The position numbers and the translations under genes are program-made. From positions 1 to 9,300 of the forward strand of contig JACDGA010000050.1 in NCBI GenBank assembly GCA_013815505.1: 9,300 bases of DNA. The letters run 5' to 3'. This document shows, in pieces, positions 5,735 through 9,300 of this stretch (position 1 is the stretch's first letter; every line of letters starts with the position of its first letter). The notes under the pieces were generated by a model that had not been told where the DNA came from, searched no databases, and saw nothing but the letters and a program-made list of their open reading frames with translations. Source of the stretch: Acidimicrobiia bacterium (GTDB lineage: Bacteria; Actinomycetota; Acidimicrobiia; Acidimicrobiales; Ilumatobacteraceae).

Positions 5735-6460
5735 GTGAGCGGGGACCGGTTGTACCGCGACTCGGCGGTCGTGATGCGCAACTACAAGTTGGGCGAGGCC
5801 GACCGCATCGTCGTGCTGCTCACGGCGCGCCACGGCAAGGTGCGAGCCGTCGCGAAGGGCGTGCGCAAGTCCGGTTCGAAGTTCGGTTCGCGACTGGAGC
5901 TGATGAGCCACGCTCGACTGCTGCTCTATCGAGGCCGTGATCTCGACATCGTCAGCCAGGCGGAGTCGATCGAGCCGCTGGCGCCGATGCTGTCGTCGCT
6001 CGAACGGGCGTCGCAAGGCATCGCCGTGCTCGAGGCTGCCGACCTGATGTCGACGGAGCGAGACGTGAACCGCGGGCTCTACGACTTGGTCGTGCGAGCG
6101 CTGCGCACGATCGCCGTCCGTCCCGGACCGGTCGTCGTCCCCGCGTTCTACTGGAAGCTCCTCGCCGCCGAGGGATTCCGTCCGGTGATCGACCGCTGCG
6201 TGCGCTGCGGCGAGGCTGGCCCGCTCGTCGCCTTCGACGTCGGAGAGGGCGGCACGCTGTGCCGCAACTGCCGCTCCGGTGTGCCGATCTCGGAGGCGGC
6301 GCTGGCGCTGCTCGGCGACGTGCTCGGCGGACGCCTGCTCGACGCCCTCGACGCCCCGGAGACGCCGGCGACGCACGAGCTGGCGACGCTCGCCACGTCA
6401 TCGCTCGAGCACCACGTCGAGCGACGACTGAAGGCCGCTGCCGTGTTCGAGCGGGCCTGA
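5735..6460 (+). CDS. recO: DNA repair protein RecO
   Basis: 241 residues, normal for actinobacterial RecO. It works with RecR to load RecA on SSB-coated single-stranded DNA and anneals complementary strands. The N-terminal OB-fold covers about 1-80, with LYRDSAVVMRNYKLGEADRI (6-25) and the DNA-binding KGVRKSGSKFGSRLE (41-55). A helical domain follows, and a zinc-binding module has Cys155 and Cys158 (RCVRCGE) with Cys176 and Cys179 (LCRNCR), all four intact. Start GTG 5735 is chosen for its Shine-Dalgarno at 5725-5730 and because the family's conserved N-terminus begins about there; the open frame extends back to GTG 5684 through repeat sequence. It is 99 bases after the degenerate UppS gene and likely co-transcribed with it. 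The start codon also overlaps the stop of a five-codon frame (GTG 5721 to TGA 5738). Confidence 0.94.
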   Translation: MSGDRLYRDSAVVMRNYKLGEADRIVVLLTARHGKVRAVAKGVRKSGSKFGSRLELMSHARLLLYRGRDLDIVSQAESIEPLAPMLSSLERASQGIAVLEAADLMSTERDVNRGLYDLVVRALRTIAVRPGPVVVPAFYWKLLAAEGFRPVIDRCVRCGEAGPLVAFDVGEGGTLCRNCRSGVPISEAALALLGDVLGGRLLDALDAPETPATHELATLATSSLEHHVERRLKAAAVFERA

Positions 6461-6489
6461 TCACCCCGTCGCTGGCGACACCCAGCCCG

Positions 6490-6495
6490 TAGCCT
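6490..6495 (+). promoter_or_regulatory. Possible -10 hexamer just before glyS
   Basis: TAGCCT (TANNNT) lies 9 bases before ATG 6505, placing transcription start at or very near the start codon. GAGG at 6496-6499 could still act as a weak Shine-Dalgarno on a longer transcript. No -35 match is seen. Confidence 0.35.
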
Positions 6496-6504
6496 GAGGC
6501 GCCT

Positions 6505-7815
6505 ATGCCGGCGACCGAGCTCGATCAGATCGTCAATCTCGCCAAGCGGCGCGGGTTCGTGTTCCCCTCGGCCGAGATCTACGGCGGCTTCCGCAGCACC
6601 TACGACTACGGACCGCTCGGCTCGCTGATGCTGCGCAACGTCAAGAACGAGTGGCTTCGGGCGATGGTGCAGCAGCGCGACGACGTGGTGCTCATCGACG
6701 CCGCGATCCTCGGGCCACCCGCCGTGTGGGAGGCGAGTGGTCACCTGAAGAACTTCTCCGATCCGCTCGTCGACTGCACCAACTGCAAGCAGCGTTTCCG
6801 CGAGGACAAGCTCGACGATCCGCACACGTGCCCCCACTGCGGTGCGAAGGACAGCTTCACGGCGGCCCGGCAGTTCAACCTGATGTTCAAGACGCAGGCG
6901 GGGCCCGTCGCTGATGCCGGCGCCGACGCGTACCTGCGCCCCGAGACGGCACAGGGCATGTTCATCAACTTCGCCAACGTGCTGCAGTCGAGCCGCAAGC
7001 GGCCGCCGTTCGGCATCGCCCAGGTCGGAAAGAGCTTCCGCAACGAGATCACCCCGCAGAACTGGATCTTCCGCACTCGCGAGTTCGAGCAGATGGAGCT
7101 GCAGTTCTTCGTGCCACCCGCCGAGTCGGCCAAGTGGTACCAGTACTGGCTCGACGAGCGGATGCGCTGGTACACAGACCTCGGCATCCCGGCGTCACTG
7201 CTGCGGCTGCGCGAGCACGGCGCCGACGAGCTGTCGCACTACTCCGCCGGCACGTCCGACGTCGAGTTCGCCTTCCCGTGGGGATTCGACGAGCTGGAGG
7301 GCATCGCCCAGCGCACCGACTTCGACCTCAAGGCCCACGCCGCGGCGTCTGGCGAGAAGCTCGACTACTTCGACCAGGCGTCGGGTGAGCGCTACGTGCC
7401 GTACGTCGTCGAGCCGGCAGCGGGCGCGACCCGCACCATGGCGGCGTTCCTGCTCGCCGCGTACGACGAGGACGAGGTCAACGGCGAGCCTCGCACGGTG
7501 CTGCGCCTGCACCCGAGGCTCTCGCCGTACCAGGTGGCGGTGCTGCCACTGTCGAAGAAGGACACGCTGACGCCGACGGCGCACGAGGTGCGACGACGAC
7601 TGAGCGACCGCTACATGGTCGACTACGACGAGACCCAGGCGATCGGTCGCCGCTACCGCCGCCAGGACGAGATCGGAACGCCGCTGTGCGTGACCGTGGA
7701 CTTCGACTCGCTCGACGACCGGGCGGTGACGATCCGCGATCGCGACACGACCGAGCAGCAGCGCGTCGCGATCGACGAGGTGGTCACCGCAGTGGCCGAG
7801 CGCCTCGGCTTCTGA
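6505..7815 (+). CDS. glyS: Glycine--tRNA ligase (class II, homodimeric type)
   Basis: 436 residues. Charges tRNA-Gly with glycine using ATP in the cytoplasm; this is the single-chain alpha2 type found in actinobacteria, not the alpha2beta2 GlyQ/GlyS type. Seen in order: AKRRGFVFPSAEIYGG (13-28) and YDYGPLG (33-39) of the family N-terminus; a zinc site with Cys91, Cys94 (CTNC), Cys109 and Cys112 (CPHC); AYLRPETAQGMF (142-153); class II motif 2 around FRNEITPQNWIFRTREFEQME (178-198, key Arg190 and Glu193); the glycine-site SHYSAGTSDVEF (244-255); motif 3 VVEPAAGATRTM (301-312) with Arg310; and an anticodon-binding domain from about 343 (YQVAVLPLS onwards). No catalytic element is missing. Motif 3 reads AAGATR where SAGVDR is more usual. 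ATG 6505 is supported by GAGG at 6496-6499 and the upstream TAGCCT. The gap from recO is 44 bases. Confidence 0.96.
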   Translation: MPATELDQIVNLAKRRGFVFPSAEIYGGFRSTYDYGPLGSLMLRNVKNEWLRAMVQQRDDVVLIDAAILGPPAVWEASGHLKNFSDPLVDCTNCKQRFREDKLDDPHTCPHCGAKDSFTAARQFNLMFKTQAGPVADAGADAYLRPETAQGMFINFANVLQSSRKRPPFGIAQVGKSFRNEITPQNWIFRTREFEQMELQFFVPPAESAKWYQYWLDERMRWYTDLGIPASLLRLREHGADELSHYSAGTSDVEFAFPWGFDELEGIAQRTDFDLKAHAAASGEKLDYFDQASGERYVPYVVEPAAGATRTMAAFLLAAYDEDEVNGEPRTVLRLHPRLSPYQVAVLPLSKKDTLTPTAHEVRRRLSDRYMVDYDETQAIGRRYRRQDEIGTPLCVTVDFDSLDDRAVTIRDRDTTEQQRVAIDEVVTAVAERLGF

Positions 7816-7817
7816 AC

Positions 7818-7823
7818 TACGTT
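7818..7823 (+). promoter_or_regulatory. Possible -10 hexamer just before the ABM-domain gene
   Basis: TACGTT lies two bases after the glyS stop codon and 7 bases before ATG 7831. The same hexamer stands before trpF. This supports ATG 7831 over the in-frame ATG 7849, as neither has a Shine-Dalgarno. Confidence 0.4.
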
Positions 7824-7830
7824 CACGCCA

Positions 7831-8157
7831 ATGAGCGAAGTCAGCCTCATGAGCAGCACGATCGCGGTCATCGCCAAGATCCCCGTCCAGTCAGGCAAGC
7901 GCGACGAGGTGCTTGCCGCCATGGCCGGCCTCGTCGACCTCGCCCGCAGCGAGGACGGCACCACCACCTACGTCGTCCACGAGGACAACAAGGATCCGGA
8001 CGCGGTGTGGGTCTACGAGCAGTACGCCGACCAGGCGGCGCTCGACGTGCACATGCGTGCCGACGGGATGAAGGCGTTCATCGACGCCGCCGGACCGATG
8101 ATGGGCGGCGCGCCTGAGCTCCACTTCCTGACGCCGGTGCAGAGCCTCGACAGATGA
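7831..8157 (+). CDS. Antibiotic biosynthesis monooxygenase (ABM) domain protein, YgiN/quinol monooxygenase-like
   Basis: 108 residues forming one ferredoxin-like dimeric alpha+beta barrel domain: first strand IAVIAKIPVQSGKRDEV (11-27), helix to about 40, EDGTTTYVVHED (41-52), then the family's characteristic VWVYEQYADQAALDVHM (59-75) with His74. Relatives include E. coli YgiN and other small oxygenases, but many ABM proteins have no known substrate, so no reaction is assigned. It begins 15 bases after glyS with its own possible -10 element, and its TGA overlaps the trpC ATG (ATGA, 8154-8157). Translation is therefore coupled to trpC, which hints at a shared condition or pathway. ATG 7849 (MSSTIAVI) is an alternative start and would remove only a short tail before the first strand. 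Confidence 0.85.
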   Translation: MSEVSLMSSTIAVIAKIPVQSGKRDEVLAAMAGLVDLARSEDGTTTYVVHEDNKDPDAVWVYEQYADQAALDVHMRADGMKAFIDAAGPMMGGAPELHFLTPVQSLDR

Positions 8158-8942
8158 CCGCGGTCGGCGGCACCTACCTCGACGAGATCCTTGCCCACCA
8201 TCGTCGTCTCGTCGCGAAGGACACCCGATCGCTCGACGACCTGATCGTCGAGGCGCGGGCCGAGGTTCCCCCGCCGCGTGGCTTCCGTGCAGCGATCGAG
8301 TCGGACGACGGGATCTCGATCATCGCCGAGATCAAGCGACGCTCGCCTTCTGCGGGAACGCTGCGCGCTGGCATCGTCGCGCCGAGCCTGGCGCAGGCAT
8401 ACGAGGCTGGGGGTGCGACGTGTCTCTCGGTGCTCACCGACGAGCGGTTCTTCTCCGGTTCCGAGGACGACTTCGACTCCGCCCGCAACATCGTCGGCAT
8501 CCCGGCGCTGCGCAAGGACTTCACGGTCGACGCGAGGGACGTGTGCGATACACGGATCATGGACGGCGACGCCGTGCTGCTGATCGCTGCCGCGCTCTCC
8601 GACGACGAGCTGGCGGATTTCCATGCGCTCACGCTCGACCTCGGGATGGACGCCCTCGTGGAGGTGCACGACGAAGCCGAGGTGGAACGGGCGCTCGCAG
8701 TCGGCGCGACGCTCATCGGCGTCAACCAGCGTGACCTCGTCACGTTCGAGGTCGACGGCGACCGTGCCGAACGCCTGGTCGGGCAGATCCCCGACGGTGT
8801 CGTCAGCGTGGCCGAGTCGGGCATCCGCACCGCCGATGACACGCGCCGCCTGCGCGATGCCGGCTACGACGCGGTGCTCGTCGGCGAGGTGCTCGTCACC
8901 TCCGACGACCCGCTCAGCGCCGTGATGTCGCTCAAGCCGTAA
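8154..8942 (+). CDS. trpC: Indole-3-glycerol phosphate synthase
   Basis: 262 residues, full length. Catalyses the ring-closing decarboxylation of carboxyphenylaminodeoxyribulose phosphate to indole-3-glycerol phosphate in tryptophan synthesis. The TIM barrel carries every catalytic residue expected from the Sulfolobus enzyme: Glu59 and Lys61 in EIKRRSPS (59-66), Lys121 in LRKDF (119-123), Glu170 in VEVH (169-172), Asn191 in GVNQRDL (189-195), and Glu221 and Ser222 in AESGI (220-224). The N-terminal helical extension TYLDEILAHHRR (7-18) is typical. GVNQRDL has Gln where many relatives have Asn (GINNRDL); M. tuberculosis has Ala there, so the position is tolerant. It overlaps the ABM gene by 4 bases; trpF starts 69 bases downstream and is not fused, unlike E. 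coli trpCF. No trpA or trpB lies in the window. Confidence 0.96.
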   Translation: MTAVGGTYLDEILAHHRRLVAKDTRSLDDLIVEARAEVPPPRGFRAAIESDDGISIIAEIKRRSPSAGTLRAGIVAPSLAQAYEAGGATCLSVLTDERFFSGSEDDFDSARNIVGIPALRKDFTVDARDVCDTRIMDGDAVLLIAAALSDDELADFHALTLDLGMDALVEVHDEAEVERALAVGATLIGVNQRDLVTFEVDGDRAERLVGQIPDGVVSVAESGIRTADDTRRLRDAGYDAVLVGEVLVTSDDPLSAVMSLKP

Positions 8943-8996
8943 CGCTGCGTGCGCAGGCTGCAAATGGTCGTCCGCGTCCCGGAGCGGCCGCCCCGG

Positions 8997-9002
8997 TACG
9001 TT
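8997..9002 (+). promoter_or_regulatory. Possible -10 hexamer just before trpF
   Basis: TACGTT lies 9 bases before ATG 9012 with no Shine-Dalgarno in between that fits well, so trpF may be read from a leaderless transcript of its own. A near-palindrome, GGAGCGGCCGCCCC, sits just upstream at 8981-8994 and could be a binding site or chance GC symmetry. Confidence 0.4.
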
Positions 9003-9011
9003 TGGCGGCGC

Positions 9012-9300
9012 ATGTTCGTGAAGATCTGCGGCATCACCAACGAGGACGACGCACTCCTCGCGGTCGCCATGGGTGCCGACGCCGTCGGGTTCGTGTTTGC
9101 CCCGTCGCCGCGCCAGATCGCCGTGCAGCGAGCGTTCGACATCACCCGCCGGCTGCCACCCGAGATCCTCACGGTCGGTGTCTTCCGAGACGAGCACCCG
9201 TCGAGGGTCATCGACATCGTCCACACCGCCGGCATGAAGGCCGCACAGCTCCACGGCAACGAGAACGCCGCTGCCGTCGCCGACGTCGCCAAGCACGTGC
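9012..9300 (+). CDS. trpF: Phosphoribosylanthranilate isomerase (5' part; continues past the window)
   Basis: The first 96 residues are visible of about 200-220 expected. Isomerises phosphoribosylanthranilate to carboxyphenylaminodeoxyribulose phosphate, the substrate of TrpC encoded just upstream. Evidence: KICGIT at 4-9 with Cys6 as catalytic base; GADAVGFVFAPSPRQI (21-36), the usual loop after strand 2; LTVGVFRDE (53-61); and AAQLHGNE (77-84), the conserved QLHG segment. The catalytic Asp (position about 126 in the Thermotoga enzyme) lies beyond the window. ATG 9012 begins exactly at the family's conserved N-terminus. The 69-base gap from trpC holds a small weak hairpin (CTGC/GCAG, 8945-8956) and a TACGTT element, so trpF may be partly independent of trpC. 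Confidence 0.95.
   Translation, partial: MFVKICGITNEDDALLAVAMGADAVGFVFAPSPRQIAVQRAFDITRRLPPEILTVGVFRDEHPSRVIDIVHTAGMKAAQLHGNENAAAVADVAKHV

Noticed and set aside
8943..9011. trp attenuator or leader peptide between trpC and trpF
   Set aside because: Only 69 bases, no run of Trp codons and no strong alternative hairpins with a T-run.
8013..9296. 427-codon minus-strand open frame opposite the ABM gene, trpC and trpF
   Set aside because: Spans three well-supported plus-strand genes and shows no family motif, so it is a shadow frame.

Overview
The window is GC-rich and gene-dense, with third codon positions that are nearly all G or C, GTG/TTG starts and 4-base gene overlaps. The gene set (recO and a UppS-family gene side by side with glyS nearby, plus an Fe-S DinG-type helicase) resembles actinobacteria; in Mycobacterium tuberculosis recO, uppS and glyS also lie close together. 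The overall style suggests a deep-branching actinobacterium, possibly Acidimicrobiia (Ilumatobacter-like). That placement is inference, since no rRNA or marker search was possible.

Left half, minus strand, transcribed from about 5018 down to 1: uppS (cis-prenyltransferase), then dinG (XPD/Rad3-type Fe-S helicase, overlapping uppS by 4 bases), then after a 61-base gap with a palindrome a membrane-anchored putative glycosyl hydrolase (DUF4015 type), then an enoyl-CoA hydratase/isomerase whose 3' end lies outside the window.

Right half, plus strand, from about 5051 to the end: a small degenerate UppS homologue, recO, glyS (glycyl-tRNA synthetase), a small antibiotic-biosynthesis-monooxygenase (ABM) domain protein overlapping trpC by 4 bases, trpC, and the 5' part of trpF. 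Tryptophan synthesis is therefore represented by two consecutive steps (TrpF, then TrpC), with trpF probably having its own promoter.

The most interesting point is the divergent pair at 4284-5635. The minus-strand UppS keeps the catalytic Asp and the IPP-binding Arg residues, but lacks the Glu of the usual YAE segment and stops before the C-terminal RXG (RRFGG) motif. The plus-strand 194-residue neighbour is the mirror image: it has lost the catalytic Asp and both phosphate-binding Arg residues but keeps YAE and RRFGG. This is the same division of labour as in the eukaryotic two-subunit cis-prenyltransferases (DHDDS/NgBR, Rer2/Nus1), and suggests a heteromeric bacterial enzyme for undecaprenyl- or decaprenyl-phosphate synthesis.

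Two smaller signals stand out. A 23-base direct repeat folds into a GUGA-tetraloop hairpin, once over the stop codon of the degenerate subunit and once over the recO Shine-Dalgarno. Several genes also have a TANNNT hexamer 7-10 bases before the start codon, as expected for leaderless transcripts. No tRNA, rRNA, CRISPR array or insertion sequence was seen.
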